A DNA stretch of 64,000 nt from positions 806,001 to 870,000 of the forward strand of contig NZ_JALIRM010000001.1 of assembly GCF_022900255.1 (NCBI RefSeq), given 5' to 3'. The translations under genes and the position numbers were made by a program. The stretch comes from Lederbergia wuyishanensis (GTDB lineage: Bacteria; Bacillota; Bacilli; Bacillales; Bacillaceae_C). Of this stretch, positions 54,251 through 63,582 are shown piece by piece (positions within the stretch are counted from its first letter, which is position 1; each line of letters opens with the position of its first letter). The notes below the pieces were generated by a model. That model had not been told where the DNA came from. It did not search any database and saw nothing but the letters and a program-made list of their open reading frames with translations.

Positions 54251-55231
54251 TGAAGGAAACTCAATATCCGCTGAATATATACGTTTAATATTCCCTTCAT
54301 GATCTTCTATTAATAAAATGCCTTCATCTGTAATCCCAATTGCTGTACCGGATATCTCTCCAGTGATTGTTCTTGCAATTATTGGTTTCCCGATTCCTCC
54401 CGCATAACTTTCCCACAAAATTTTCAATGGAGCGAAACCTTTTTCCATGTAAAGCACATAATATTTTTCAAAATATTTTAAGATTTTTTGTATCATTTTA
54501 ACCTTTGAAACTGGTTGTCCAGATTCAATCTCTAGGGAAGAAGCAATATCTTTTACATGCTCAGGAAAATCTTCATTTTTCTGGTTAACATTGATACCGA
54601 TACCGATTATAAGGAAATTTACTTTATCCGCTTCACCTTGAAGCTCAGTAAGAATACCAGTCAGTTTTTTACCGTTATAAAGAATATCATTCGGCCATTT
54701 AATATTGGGTTCTAATCCAGTAACTTCTTCTATTGCTTTAGCGCAAGCGATTGCAGCGATAAGTGTAAATTGCGGAGCTTTTTCAGGAGGAAGCATTGGT
54801 CTGACAATTAAACTCATCCAGATCCCCTTCTGATTAGAAGAATGCCATGGACGAGCCATTCTCCCTTTTCCACCGGTTTGTTCCCCCGCAATTACAAGTG
54901 TTCCTTCTTGTGCTCCTTCTCTAGCAACCTTATGTGCGATAATTTGAGTTGATTCAACCGAGTCATAATAGAGAACATGTCGCCCGATTGTTTTTGTTTC
55001 TAAGCCAAATACTATTTCATGCTCAGTTAATGTGTCAGGTTTGCTAATCAACCTGTAACCCTTTTTTCTAATCGCTTCTAATTCGAAACCTGATTTACGC
55101 AACTCTTCAATATGCTTCCATATGGCAGTCCTAGAACAACCAATGATTTCAGCTAAGGCTTGTCCAGATAGGTACTCTCCATCAGCATTTGCGAGCGCTT
55201 CATATAATTGTGTTTTTATTGAAGATAACAA
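54248..55231 (-). CDS. birA: Biotin-protein ligase / biotin operon repressor
   Basis: The roughly 327-residue protein has an N-terminal helix-turn-helix (residues 1-60, LSGQALAEIIGCSRTAIWKHIEELR in two blocks) and a catalytic ligase domain (GEQTGGKGRMARPWHSS, IKWPNDILYNGKKLTGI). It joins biotin to carboxylases and with biotinyl-AMP represses biotin genes. I choose the TTG of MLSSIKTQLYEAL, 8 nt after AAGGTGG; aligned to B. subtilis BirA its ends agree. It overlaps the end of cca by 16 bp. Confidence 0.95.
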   Translation of the reverse strand: MLSSIKTQLYEALANADGEYLSGQALAEIIGCSRTAIWKHIEELRKSGFELEAIRKKGYRLISKPDTLTEHEIVFGLETKTIGRHVLYYDSVESTQIIAHKVAREGAQEGTLVIAGEQTGGKGRMARPWHSSNQKGIWMSLIVRPMLPPEKAPQFTLIAAIACAKAIEEVTGLEPNIKWPNDILYNGKKLTGILTELQGEADKVNFLIIGIGINVNQKNEDFPEHVKDIASSLEIESGQPVSKVKMIQKILKYFEKYYVLYMEKGFAPLKILWESYAGGIGKPIIARTITGEISGTAIGITDEGILLIEDHEGNIKRIYSADIEFPS

Positions 55232-56409
55232 GACGTAACCCACCTTTTTATTTCGGCAACCTCATTTAAAATATCATTATTTATTACTGCTTTTTCTATA
55301 CTTTCAAATACATCCTTTACCCAAGGGCCAGCGGGTTTATTTACCCATTCCAATAAGACTTCACCCGTAATCTTTAAATCGCCACGAGATGATATAGGCA
55401 GTTGTTTAAAGATATTTTCAATATTTTCTTCAATCGCTGAAATATCATTACACAAACTTGTTTGATAGACTCGCTCCACAATCATAGAAATATCTTTTCC
55501 AGCACGGTAATAATCATAAGAAGTCCATTCGTGTTCCCTTCTCCAACGTAAATAGAAGAGAGCACGTAATATGAACTGAATTTTTTTACTTGGTAGCTTC
55601 CATCCTTTTAATAATTCATTTGAGTTAGAATGATTGAACAAAAATGTGCAGAGAATCCATATTTCTATTTCTGTTAATTGCTTTGTTGGAAATGACAAAA
55701 TAGATTGAAGAATGTTTTTTTGATTAAATAAACTTGGCCAATAGGAATATAGATTTGTTTCTATTGCTATAGATAATGCTTTTTCTCTATAAGTACCACT
55801 AAGCAGTTTTGTCATTTCTGCCGTAATTCTTTCAATTGAAATATGTTTGAGCAGATGAGCTGAGTTTGCCATTTCTCTTTCGGTGTTTCTATCCAAGCTG
55901 AACCCTAATTGACTTACAAACCTGATTGCCCTCATTACGCGCAGAGCATCTTCTTTAAATCTCTCAGATGCCTCTCCAACTGTTTCAATTATTTGATAAT
56001 CGATGGCATTTTTTCCGTTAAAAGGATCGATTAATCGTCCCTCTCTATCCATAGCAATAGCATTCATTGTAAAATCTCTACGTCTTAAATCTTCTTCAAG
56101 TGATCTAATAAATGTAACGGAAGCAGGTCTTCGAAAATCTTCATAATTTGATTCCGATCTAAAAGTTGTTACTTCGAAACCTTGTCCTTTAAACAAGACA
56201 AGAATGGTCCCATGTTCTATTCCGACGTCTACAGTTGATGGAAAAATATTTTTTATTTCATGAGGTGTAGCCGACGTAGCAATGTCTACATCATGAATCT
56301 CCCTATTTAGAAGATAATCTCTTACAGCACCTCCGACAAAATAGGCTTCAAATCCTGCTTTTTCAATTTTTTCAAGTACCGGAGTTGCGGCAAGAAACGT
56401 TTGGTTCAT
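55216..56409 (-). CDS. cca: CCA-adding enzyme
   Basis: The roughly 397-residue class II nucleotidyltransferase adds CCA to tRNA 3' ends. Motifs are FVGGAVRDYLLNREIHDVDIATSA in two blocks (GG-x(9)-DxD), EDLRRRDFTMNAIAMD, and RFKEDALRVMRAIRF, characteristic of the CCA subclass. The gene starts inside the end of bshA, at the ATG after AAGGAT; overlap is 2 nt beyond the stop. The order bshA-cca-birA is as in B. subtilis. Confidence 0.95.
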   Translation of the reverse strand: MNQTFLAATPVLEKIEKAGFEAYFVGGAVRDYLLNREIHDVDIATSATPHEIKNIFPSTVDVGIEHGTILVLFKGQGFEVTTFRSESNYEDFRRPASVTFIRSLEEDLRRRDFTMNAIAMDREGRLIDPFNGKNAIDYQIIETVGEASERFKEDALRVMRAIRFVSQLGFSLDRNTEREMANSAHLLKHISIERITAEMTKLLSGTYREKALSIAIETNLYSYWPSLFNQKNILQSILSFPTKQLTEIEIWILCTFLFNHSNSNELLKGWKLPSKKIQFILRALFYLRWRREHEWTSYDYYRAGKDISMIVERVYQTSLCNDISAIEENIENIFKQLPISSRGDLKITGEVLLEWVNKPAGPWVKDVFESIEKAVINNDILNEVAEIKRWVTSCYLQ

Positions 56410-56411
56410 GG

Positions 56412-57554
56412 CTACCATCCTTGTCCAACACTTTGCATTAAAGATTCATAGAGCTTTTCATATTTCTCTACAATCAAATTTGATTGAAAACGATCTATAG
56501 GAGTTTGGGACGCTTGATATGAAAATTCTTGAAGCAATGACTCATTTTGCAAAAGACTAATTGCTTTCTTACTAATTTCATCCAAATCTCCTAATTTACA
56601 AACAAATCCGTTATACCCGTCAGAAATCACTTCCGGAATACCGCCAATATTTGTCCCTATACAAGGAACACCACAGGCCATTGCTTCTAATGCAACAAGC
56701 CCAAAGCTTTCTTTTTCTGATAGCAATAACATTAAATCACTAATGGAATAAAGCTCTTCTAAATGATCTTGTCTACCTAAAAATAGTACTTTATCTTCGA
56801 CTCCTAATTTCTTTACAAGCTTACAAAGCTTTGTCATTTCTGGTCCATCTCCAACTAGAAGTAGCTTGGTGGGAATTACAGCAGCTATTTTGGCAAAAGA
56901 GGCAACTACATCACTTACTCTTTTCACCTTTCGGAAATTGGAAACATGAATAATGACTTTTTCGTCATTCTTTATGCCATATGCCTCTTTAAGATGATTT
57001 GCGTCCACTTTTTTATAAATTCTTTCGTCAATAAAATTATGAATGACGTTAATTTCTTTATCAGCAGCAACGACTTCATTTGTTTGCAATTTTAATGCAT
57101 GTGAAACTGCAGTAACTGAATCGGATTTTTCAATACCAAATTTAATTGCTTCCGCAAGAGTCTCGTCATAACCTAAAACAGTTATGTCAGTTCCGTGTAA
57201 AGTAGTTACAATTTTCACATTCGTTCCTGCCATTTGCTTAGCCAAAATGGCACAAACGGCATGAGGAATCGCATAATGAACATGTAAAATATCAAGTTGT
57301 TCACGTTTAATAACCTCAGCCATTTTACTTGCTAAAGCAATGTCGTATGGAGGATATTGAAAAACAGAGTATTGATTCACACAAACTTGATGAAAAAATA
57401 TATTATGATGCAATACATCTAATCGAAAAGGAATATTGGACGTTATAAAATGAATTTGATGTCCCTTTTCAGCTAACATTTTACCGAGCTCTGTTGCTAT
57501 TACTCCAGAACCTCCAACAGTAGGATAACATGTAATTCCTATTTTTAATTTCAT
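56412..57554 (-). CDS. bshA: BshA, N-acetyl-alpha-D-glucosaminyl L-malate synthase
   Basis: The 380-residue GT4 glycosyltransferase links N-acetylglucosamine from UDP-GlcNAc to malate, the first step of bacillithiol synthesis. It has the N-terminal [20 protein letters not shown] and the C-terminal GT-B motif [20 protein letters not shown]. It overlaps bshB1 by 4 nt (ATGA), so the pair is coupled. Confidence 0.95.
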   Translation of the reverse strand: MKLKIGITCYPTVGGSGVIATELGKMLAEKGHQIHFITSNIPFRLDVLHHNIFFHQVCVNQYSVFQYPPYDIALASKMAEVIKREQLDILHVHYAIPHAVCAILAKQMAGTNVKIVTTLHGTDITVLGYDETLAEAIKFGIEKSDSVTAVSHALKLQTNEVVAADKEINVIHNFIDERIYKKVDANHLKEAYGIKNDEKVIIHVSNFRKVKRVSDVVASFAKIAAVIPTKLLLVGDGPEMTKLCKLVKKLGVEDKVLFLGRQDHLEELYSISDLMLLLSEKESFGLVALEAMACGVPCIGTNIGGIPEVISDGYNGFVCKLGDLDEISKKAISLLQNESLLQEFSYQASQTPIDRFQSNLIVEKYEKLYESLMQSVGQGW

Positions 57555-58264
57555 AAGCCTTCTCCAAACAAATTTTTATTTAGCAATAAAGGTTTACTAG
57601 AAAGGAAACCTTCTGCATAGAATACCCCAACTTCTTTCCCAAACAGTTTATCTCTCGCTTTTACGCTTTCGATATATCCCTCTGTTAAAGGTGTTGGTAC
57701 CCCACCTTCGGGAACAAAAAATTGCGAATTATATGCCAGTAACACTTCCACTTTTTTATCTATAAAGTCAGTTATGTCAATTACAAAATGAGGTTGGGAA
57801 AATCCATTAATCATGTATTGAAATAAAGATAACGCCTTATGAGGTGGAAAATTGTCCTCCACTTCATACTTTCTTATTCCCGCAGAAAAAAAAGCTTCTT
57901 CCACGAGACGAAAGCAATTTCCATGATCAGGGTGACGGTCATTATGATAAGGCGCGAAAATTACTTTAGGCTTGTATTTCCTAATAACATTTGCAACTTT
58001 TCTAATATGATTATCCGTTATAAATAATCCTCGATCAGGTAAATGAAGATTCACACGATCAAAAGCCCCAAGTATGTCTGCAGCTGTTTTAGCTTCTTTT
58101 CTTCTTGATTCCACATTACCATTAGATGATAATTCCGCTTCGGTTAAATCACAAATAATAATTTTCTTTCCTTCTTCAGCCCATTTTGCTAATGAACCTG
58201 CCATACCAATTTCTACATCATCTGCATGTGCTCCAAAAGCTAGAATGTCTACTCCTTGTTTCAT
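57551..58264 (-). CDS. bshB1: BshB1, bacillithiol deacetylase
   Basis: The 237-residue LmbE/PIG-L fold enzyme removes the acetyl group from GlcNAc-malate in the second step of bacillithiol synthesis. Zinc and catalytic residues are in [13 protein letters not shown] (H-x-D-D) and [11 protein letters not shown]. The ATG with GGGGC upstream begins it. In B. subtilis mgsA lies between dapB and bshB1; here that space holds only a palindromic repeat. Confidence 0.95.
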   Translation of the reverse strand: MKQGVDILAFGAHADDVEIGMAGSLAKWAEEGKKIIICDLTEAELSSNGNVESRRKEAKTAADILGAFDRVNLHLPDRGLFITDNHIRKVANVIRKYKPKVIFAPYHNDRHPDHGNCFRLVEEAFFSAGIRKYEVEDNFPPHKALSLFQYMINGFSQPHFVIDITDFIDKKVEVLLAYNSQFFVPEGGVPTPLTEGYIESVKARDKLFGKEVGVFYAEGFLSSKPLLLNKNLFGEGL

Positions 58265-58301
58265 AAAAGCCGCCCCTTAATAATTAATACAATTCACATT
58301 A

Positions 58302-58446
58302 AAGACTGTTTTCAAATGAATATGTCTCATGTTCTTTGTTAAAAGCTTTTTGCCTTGTATGTTGATTTTCACTCCGACTACTCAATTCAACAAGTTGCAT
58401 TTAACAAAGCCTTTTTAAAGACAATATTCATTACGAAAACAGTCTT
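58302..58446. repeat. 145-bp long palindrome between dapB and bshB1
   Basis: Three pairs of exactly complementary blocks nest in order: aagactgttttc (58302-58313) with gaaaacagtctt (58435-58446), aatgaatat with atattcatt, and ctttgttaaa with tttaacaaag. The middle is poorly paired. The element fills the whole gap and carries no gene. It could be a miniature transposon or a large RNA hairpin. Confidence 0.7.
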
Positions 58447-58454
58447 CATATGCA

Positions 58455-59258
58455 TTATTCTAAAATATGCTCTAATCCGTAAACAAGTGTATTCAAGTTC
58501 ATTACCGTTTCAACTGACATTTTTACTCCTGTCATAAAAGAAGAACGATTATACGAATCGTGACGAATTGTCAACGTTTCCCCTGGTGCACCAAATATTA
58601 CTTGTTGATGTGCAACAAGTCCTGGTAATCTCACACTATGGATATGCATCCCATCGTAGTTAGCACCTCTTGCACCTGAAATTGTTTCTTTTTCATTTGG
58701 ATGACCTTGTTTCTTTTTTTCTCGATTCACCGAAATCATTTTAGCCGTTTTCAAAGCAGTACCTGATGGTGCATCAAGCTTTTGATCATGGTGGAGTTCA
58801 ATTATTTCAACATTTTTGAAGTATTTAGCTGCCATTTGAGAAAATTTCATCATTAATATTGCGCCGACTGCGAAATTTGGAGCGATAATACACCCGATAT
58901 CTCTTTCTTCCGCCAATTTTCTTAATTCAGATATTTCTTCTTCCGTAAATCCTGTTGTCCCAACTACAGGGCGTACACCATGTAATAATGCAGTTTTAGT
59001 ATGTACATAGCCAGTTTCAGGTACAGTCAAGTCAATTAAAACATCTGCATCGACATTTTGAAAGCATTCTTCCACATCTGTGTATATTCTTACATCAAGA
59101 TTTGAAAAACCGTCTATTTCTGAGAGACGCATTCCATCAAATCTACGGTCTAGTACCGCTACCAATTCAAATTCAGGAGTCTCTTTTACTAAATTTACTG
59201 CCTCTCTCCCCATTCTTCCACGCGGTCCCGCCACTACTATTTTTATAGGATTCGCCAT
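58455..59258 (-). CDS. dapB: 4-hydroxy-tetrahydrodipicolinate reductase
   Basis: The roughly 267-residue enzyme makes tetrahydrodipicolinate for lysine and cell-wall diaminopimelate. Motifs: [14 protein letters not shown] (NAD(P)H site), [16 protein letters not shown] with the catalytic histidine pair and lysine, and [21 protein letters not shown] split in two. The start is the ATG after AGGGTG, 1 nt downstream of the ypjD stop. ypjD-dapB-(mgsA)-bshB1-bshA-cca-birA is the B. subtilis order; mgsA is missing here. Confidence 0.96.
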   Translation of the reverse strand: MANPIKIVVAGPRGRMGREAVNLVKETPEFELVAVLDRRFDGMRLSEIDGFSNLDVRIYTDVEECFQNVDADVLIDLTVPETGYVHTKTALLHGVRPVVGTTGFTEEEISELRKLAEERDIGCIIAPNFAVGAILMMKFSQMAAKYFKNVEIIELHHDQKLDAPSGTALKTAKMISVNREKKKQGHPNEKETISGARGANYDGMHIHSVRLPGLVAHQQVIFGAPGETLTIRHDSYNRSSFMTGVKMSVETVMNLNTLVYGLEHILE

Positions 59259-59259
59259 T

Positions 59260-59598
59260 TTATTCACCCTCACTTTTTCTTGTCCATCTGTCTTTATCTC
59301 GAGTATTAAATTTATTCATCACTATATCGTGAGCTGATTGTAAGTCGATATTTAATGAATTTGCCAAGCAAACTAACACGAAAAGTAAATCTCCCATTTC
59401 TTCCTCAATCGCTTTTTCTTCTTCTGTTGACTTTTTTGGTTTTTCCCCATAATGATGATTGAGTTCTCTAGCTAATTCTCCTAGCTCTTCAGTCAGCCTA
59501 GCAAGCATTGCAAGTGGACTAAAGTAACCCTCTTTAAACTGACTAATGTATGTGTCTACTTCTTCTTGGATTTGTTGTATAGTCTTCTTTTTAGTCAT
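59260..59598 (-). CDS. ypjD: YpjD, MazG-like nucleotide pyrophosphohydrolase
   Basis: The 112-residue protein has the all-alpha MazG fold with metal-binding EExxE ([20 protein letters not shown]) and [17 protein letters not shown]. It probably hydrolyses abnormal nucleoside triphosphates. It is the first gene of the ypjD-dapB group; an upstream gene YitT faces away. Confidence 0.9.
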   Translation of the reverse strand: MTKKKTIQQIQEEVDTYISQFKEGYFSPLAMLARLTEELGELARELNHHYGEKPKKSTEEEKAIEEEMGDLLFVLVCLANSLNIDLQSAHDIVMNKFNTRDKDRWTRKSEGE

Positions 59599-59760
59599 AA
59601 TGTATCACCTTTCACCATTATGTTAGCTAATACTTTTTTTATATTCAAATAATAACGCTTTAGTGTAGTATTTTTGTACACTTTGTCAAAGATTGGTTAT
59701 AATGAATTAGCTTCTATACCTATATTATAAATTCAATTCTTGATATTCGGAGGCGATAAT

Positions 59761-60636
59761 GTGCTCGGCGGAATAAAGTTTAAAAATATCTTCTTCATCC
59801 TACTAGGTGCAGCCATTTTTTCATTTGGTATCGTTCACTTTAATATGCAAAATAATTTAGCAGAAGGTGGATTTACAGGTATTACCTTATTGCTTTATTT
59901 TGTTTTTAATATCGATCCTTCTATTTCCAACCTTATATTGAATGTACCCCTATTTTTTGTTGGATGGAAGCTACTTGGAAGCAAATCTTTCATCTATACA
60001 ATTATTGGAACGTTATCAGTTTCTTTATTCTTGTTTATTTTTCAAAAATATCAAATTAGCATTCCTTTAAACGGCGATCTATTTCTAGCCGCTTTATTTG
60101 CAGGAGTATTTATCGGCATAGGTCTTGGCATCACGTTTCGATACGGAGGGACCACAGGTGGAGTTGATATTATCGCTCGTTTATTTCTTAAATATAAAGG
60201 ATTTAGTATGGGTAGAACAATGTTTATGTTTGATGCAATTGTCATCACTGCGTCCCTTTTGACGTATTTAAATCATGTACAAGCTATGTATACTCTCGTA
60301 GCTGTTTTTGTAGGTGCAAGAGTCATTGATTTCATGCAGGAAGGATCATATGCCGCAAGAGGGGCAATGATAATATCCGAATTGCAGCATGAAAAAATAG
60401 CCGACGAAATTTTAATGCAAATGGGTAGAGGTGTCACGGTATTGCGTGGCTATGGATCCTTTACTAAACAAAATAAAGAAGTTTTATATTGTGTTGTAGC
60501 GAAGAACGAAATTGTTAATTTAAAAAGAATCGTAAATGCCATTGATCCTCATGCATTTGTCTCTGTTACAGTCGTCCATGATGTAATGGGTGAAGGCTTT
60601 ACACTAGACGAAAATAAAAGACCCTATGACGTATAA
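59761..60636 (+). CDS. YitT-family membrane protein (DUF161 + DUF2179)
   Basis: The roughly 291-residue protein has five or six membrane segments (residues 5-180) and a C-terminal cytosolic DUF2179 domain (GRGVTVLRGYGSFTKQNKEVLYCVVAKNEI, in two blocks). The GTG of MLGGIKFKN with GGAGG 7 nt upstream is the start. B. subtilis ypjC, in the same place, belongs to this family but is on the opposite strand relative to its neighbours. The function is unknown. Confidence 0.87.
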   Translation: MLGGIKFKNIFFILLGAAIFSFGIVHFNMQNNLAEGGFTGITLLLYFVFNIDPSISNLILNVPLFFVGWKLLGSKSFIYTIIGTLSVSLFLFIFQKYQISIPLNGDLFLAALFAGVFIGIGLGITFRYGGTTGGVDIIARLFLKYKGFSMGRTMFMFDAIVITASLLTYLNHVQAMYTLVAVFVGARVIDFMQEGSYAARGAMIISELQHEKIADEILMQMGRGVTVLRGYGSFTKQNKEVLYCVVAKNEIVNLKRIVNAIDPHAFVSVTVVHDVMGEGFTLDENKRPYDV

Positions 60637-60699
60637 ATCTCCTTACCACCAAATATGTTTGTGAAAAGGCCTTTACTTGTTTTAGCACTACTAAACTTG

Positions 60700-60860
60700 T
60701 GTTTTTTTCCAAGGGCAGTTCGTTAGCCACTTCGGCGCTTAACGCGTGGCTAGCTTCGGCTACTAGCGTCTAGCGAACGAGCCTTTCCCACCTCACCTGC
60801 AATAAGTCAACAGTCGCTTGTACATCATCGTGTTTCTTTTATCTCAGTGTAGGTGAGAAA
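60700..60860. repeat. Structured intergenic repeat, copy of the gagataaa family
   Basis: On the plus strand a GC-richer segment (60715-60785) carries nested inverted repeats: gttcgttag with ctagcgaac, gccac with gtggc and tagc-ttcg-gcta. On the minus strand it continues as gatgtacaagcg and gagataaaagaaacac (60830-60845), the shared repeat core. The 345-bp gap holds no gene. Confidence 0.5.
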
Positions 60861-60981
60861 ATAATAGTCGACTCCACCCTTATTATCAGAAGAGCTCGCT
60901 TTAAACTTTTTTCCTCAGGGGATCTTTCACTTCAACAACAAGTTAAAAAGACAATAATATTTAGCTATCTGAAAAATTTTA

Positions 60982-61875
60982 CTAGAAAACGATTGTTTTA
61001 TTTCCATCTACAATGACACGGTCTTGTAGATGCCATTTTACTCCGCGTGCTAATACGCTTCTTTCAATATTTCTTCCAATTCTTTTTAAGTCATCCACTT
61101 TATCGTGGTGACTGACTCTTTCAACGCCTTGTTCAATAATTGGCCCTTCGTCAAGATCATTCGTTACATAATGTGAGGTTGCGCCAATTAATTTTACACC
61201 ACGCTCATATGCTCGCTCGTAAGGTCTAGCACCAATAAAAGCTGGCAAAAAGGAATGGTGAATATTAATAATTTGATTTGGATAATGTGAAACAAAATTA
61301 GGAGTCAAAATTTGCATATACCGGGCTAGAATAATGAGTTCAATATCATGTTCTTTCAATATCCTCATTTGTTTTTCTTCTACTTGCATACGAATATCCT
61401 TATTAGCCGGAATGTAATAAAATGGTATATTTAAAGATTTGGCTAATTGCTCAGCATTCTCGGAATTGCTTATGATACAGCCAATATCCATTATTAAATC
61501 TCCATTTTGCCACTCCCATAGAAGCTCCATTAAACAATGCAGTTCCTTTGAAACAAAAATAGCTGTTTTCTTAATGTCACTTACATATTTAAATTCATAA
61601 TCCATATTAAATTTTGTAGATATTTCTTGAAAAGATTGCTCAATATCACTTCGTCTAGTATGTAAATCTGGGCAACTAAACTCCATTCTTATAAAAAAAT
61701 TTCCACCTTCGGGATTTGCGGAATACTGACTGGATTCAATTATGTTAGCTCCATAATTCATAAGAAAAGTTGAAACTGCAGATACAATACCTGGCTGATC
61801 AGGGCATTTAATAAGGAGCCTTGCAACATCTTTATTTTGTTTACGAAAATGAGAATTAAATTCTATATTTGTCAT
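60982..61875 (-). CDS. purU: Formyltetrahydrofolate deformylase
   Basis: The 297-residue enzyme splits 10-formyl-tetrahydrofolate to formate and tetrahydrofolate. It has an N-terminal ACT domain (GIVSAVSTFLMNYGANIIESSQYS in two blocks) and a GART-like catalytic domain with IINIHHSFLPAFIG and GATSHYVTNDLDEGPIIEQ. The Asn, His and Asp of the triad are present. It opposes Fhs, also in the window, and so helps set the formyl-folate level. Confidence 0.95.
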   Translation of the reverse strand: MTNIEFNSHFRKQNKDVARLLIKCPDQPGIVSAVSTFLMNYGANIIESSQYSANPEGGNFFIRMEFSCPDLHTRRSDIEQSFQEISTKFNMDYEFKYVSDIKKTAIFVSKELHCLMELLWEWQNGDLIMDIGCIISNSENAEQLAKSLNIPFYYIPANKDIRMQVEEKQMRILKEHDIELIILARYMQILTPNFVSHYPNQIINIHHSFLPAFIGARPYERAYERGVKLIGATSHYVTNDLDEGPIIEQGVERVSHHDKVDDLKRIGRNIERSVLARGVKWHLQDRVIVDGNKTIVF

Positions 61876-61941
61876 CCATACGTCCCTCTTTAATGTTTTT
61901 AGCTATTTTACTTTTTTTCTGTAAATTTTGCAAAAAATAAA

Positions 61942-61972
61942 TATAACCCGGTAAATGACCGGGTTATACATT
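61942..61972 (-). terminator. Terminator of the zinc-peptidase gene
   Basis: A perfect 11-bp stem (tataacccggt / accgggttata) has a 5-nt loop, followed on the minus strand by TTTATTTTTT. It lies 3 nt after the stop codon. Confidence 0.9.
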
Positions 61973-61974
61973 CA

Positions 61975-62658
61975 TTAATCATTTCTAGTAATGTTAGTAA
62001 AAATCAATATTAACCTTATCAATTCTAGGACTGCAACCGCTGCGGCAGCGACATATGTCATGGCAGCTGCATTTAATACTTTTCTTGCATCCCGCTCTTC
62101 CGCATTGCTGATAAGACCAAGTGAAACAATTTGGTCCATCGCCCTTGAGGATGCATTAAACTCAACTGGTAATGTAACCATTTGGAATATTACTCCCGCT
62201 GCCATTAAAATAATACCAATTAATAAAAAGTTAGGCAGCGCTGTTACAAGAATTCCTATCATAATGAAGATCCAAGCAAATTTTGAAGTTATATTGACGA
62301 CTGGAACTAATGCATGACGGAAACGTAATGCAGCATATCCTTCTTTATCTTGAATAGCATGACCAACTTCGTGAGCTGCAACGGCTGCTCCAGCCACTGA
62401 ATGATGGTGATAATTGGATGAAGAAAGATATACAGTTTTATTCATTGGATTGTAATGGTCACTTAAAACCCCTTGCGTCTCTTTAACAGCTACATTTTCT
62501 AATCCGTTTTCGTCTAATATCCTACGAGCAACTTCCGCCCCACTCATACCTGCAGAAGTTGGGATCTTTGAATATTTTGTGTATGCGCTTTTCACTTTCA
62601 TTTGAGCCCAAATCGGGATAATGATAATGATCGCCAAATAAATTAAATATCCTCCCAT
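61975..62658 (-). CDS. YugP-family membrane zinc metallopeptidase
   Basis: The 227-residue membrane protein has an HEVGH zinc motif (AAHEVGHAIQDKEGY) after an N-terminal segment and about four hydrophobic stretches. The family (DUF zinc metallopeptidase, like B. subtilis YugP) is widespread, and its substrate is unknown. It is closed by a terminator; ypjB ends 57 bp upstream. Confidence 0.88.
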   Translation of the reverse strand: MGGYLIYLAIIIIIPIWAQMKVKSAYTKYSKIPTSAGMSGAEVARRILDENGLENVAVKETQGVLSDHYNPMNKTVYLSSSNYHHHSVAGAAVAAHEVGHAIQDKEGYAALRFRHALVPVVNITSKFAWIFIMIGILVTALPNFLLIGIILMAAGVIFQMVTLPVEFNASSRAMDQIVSLGLISNAEERDARKVLNAAAMTYVAAAAVAVLELIRLILIFTNITRND

Positions 62659-62715
62659 TATAAACCCCCATTTCTAGTTGTTTACCTTCTATTTTATTTG
62701 ATGGTAGGTCTTTGG

Positions 62716-63504
62716 TCAATCATTTAGATCTTTTCGTTTCTGCTGCTGAAGCTTTTGTCCTCGATACTTTCGCCAACTTACGTATGACAAGGTTGAAACG
62801 ATAATGCCACCAGTCATGAACATCACCCACCAAATTGAAGGATCTGTGTCATCTTTATTAATATCCGTAAATAAATTTTTCAAATCCGTTTCTAAGCCTT
62901 CCAGTTCCTTCATCCATTTTTGTTCAGAAAACGTGCTCCGATATTGATCTATATAAGCAATTTTAGAATCAAGCATTTGCACTTTCCCAATTGGAATATC
63001 AATTTTTATACTTGGTTGAATAACGGAATACGTTGATAAAAATTCATTTAGATGGCTATTATATAGATTTTCATCCCCTTCTAATGCTGCATTTTTTACA
63101 TCTGCAAAGGCATTCATTATCGGTCTTTCCATTTGAGACCATAATGGCTGATACTCTGAAATAATAGCATCAGATGCTAGACGGAATGCTGTTACTTTCT
63201 TTACTCTCTCATTAGTATTTATGTCGGAGCTGGTTAAAGCTTTCAAAGCGTCATGATGAGCTGCAGTTACAATCCTAAGTTCATCCATAGTAAATTGACG
63301 TTCCGTTACCCCTTTTTCCGAAAATAATTCTGCAAATCTTTCCATTATATTTTTTGCTTCTTCTAGACGACCAAATCTTGTTAACTTTAAAGCTTCATCG
63401 GCAAGCTGATCTAACTCAGTCATAGAGGATTTTGATTCTGCTTGTACAGAAAACCCAGAAAAAAATATGCAAAGCAATAGAAGGATGATTGATTTTCCCC
63501 TCAT
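62716..63504 (-). CDS. ypjB: YpjB-family sporulation-associated membrane protein
   Basis: The 262-residue protein matches YpjB (264 in B. subtilis). It begins with a signal-like helix (residues 4-20), continues as a long helical extracellular part (residues 35-215) and ends with a single membrane helix (SIWWVMFMTGGIIVSTLSYV) and a basic tail. The ATG is chosen at MRGKSIILLL, 6 nt after GGAGGG. Its role in sporulation is reported but not defined. It follows ypjA. Confidence 0.87.
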   Translation of the reverse strand: MRGKSIILLLLCIFFSGFSVQAESKSSMTELDQLADEALKLTRFGRLEEAKNIMERFAELFSEKGVTERQFTMDELRIVTAAHHDALKALTSSDINTNERVKKVTAFRLASDAIISEYQPLWSQMERPIMNAFADVKNAALEGDENLYNSHLNEFLSTYSVIQPSIKIDIPIGKVQMLDSKIAYIDQYRSTFSEQKWMKELEGLETDLKNLFTDINKDDTDPSIWWVMFMTGGIIVSTLSYVSWRKYRGQKLQQQKRKDLND

Positions 63505-63582
63505 ACTTGTCCCTCCCCATACTACTGATAAAATGTATGTGAGATAGGACAAGAATAGACCTACCAATTTCATATTTCTAGG

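Noticed and set aside
58265-58454. Search for mgsA remnants
   Set aside because: No frame resembling methylglyoxal synthase is visible; the interval is the palindrome.
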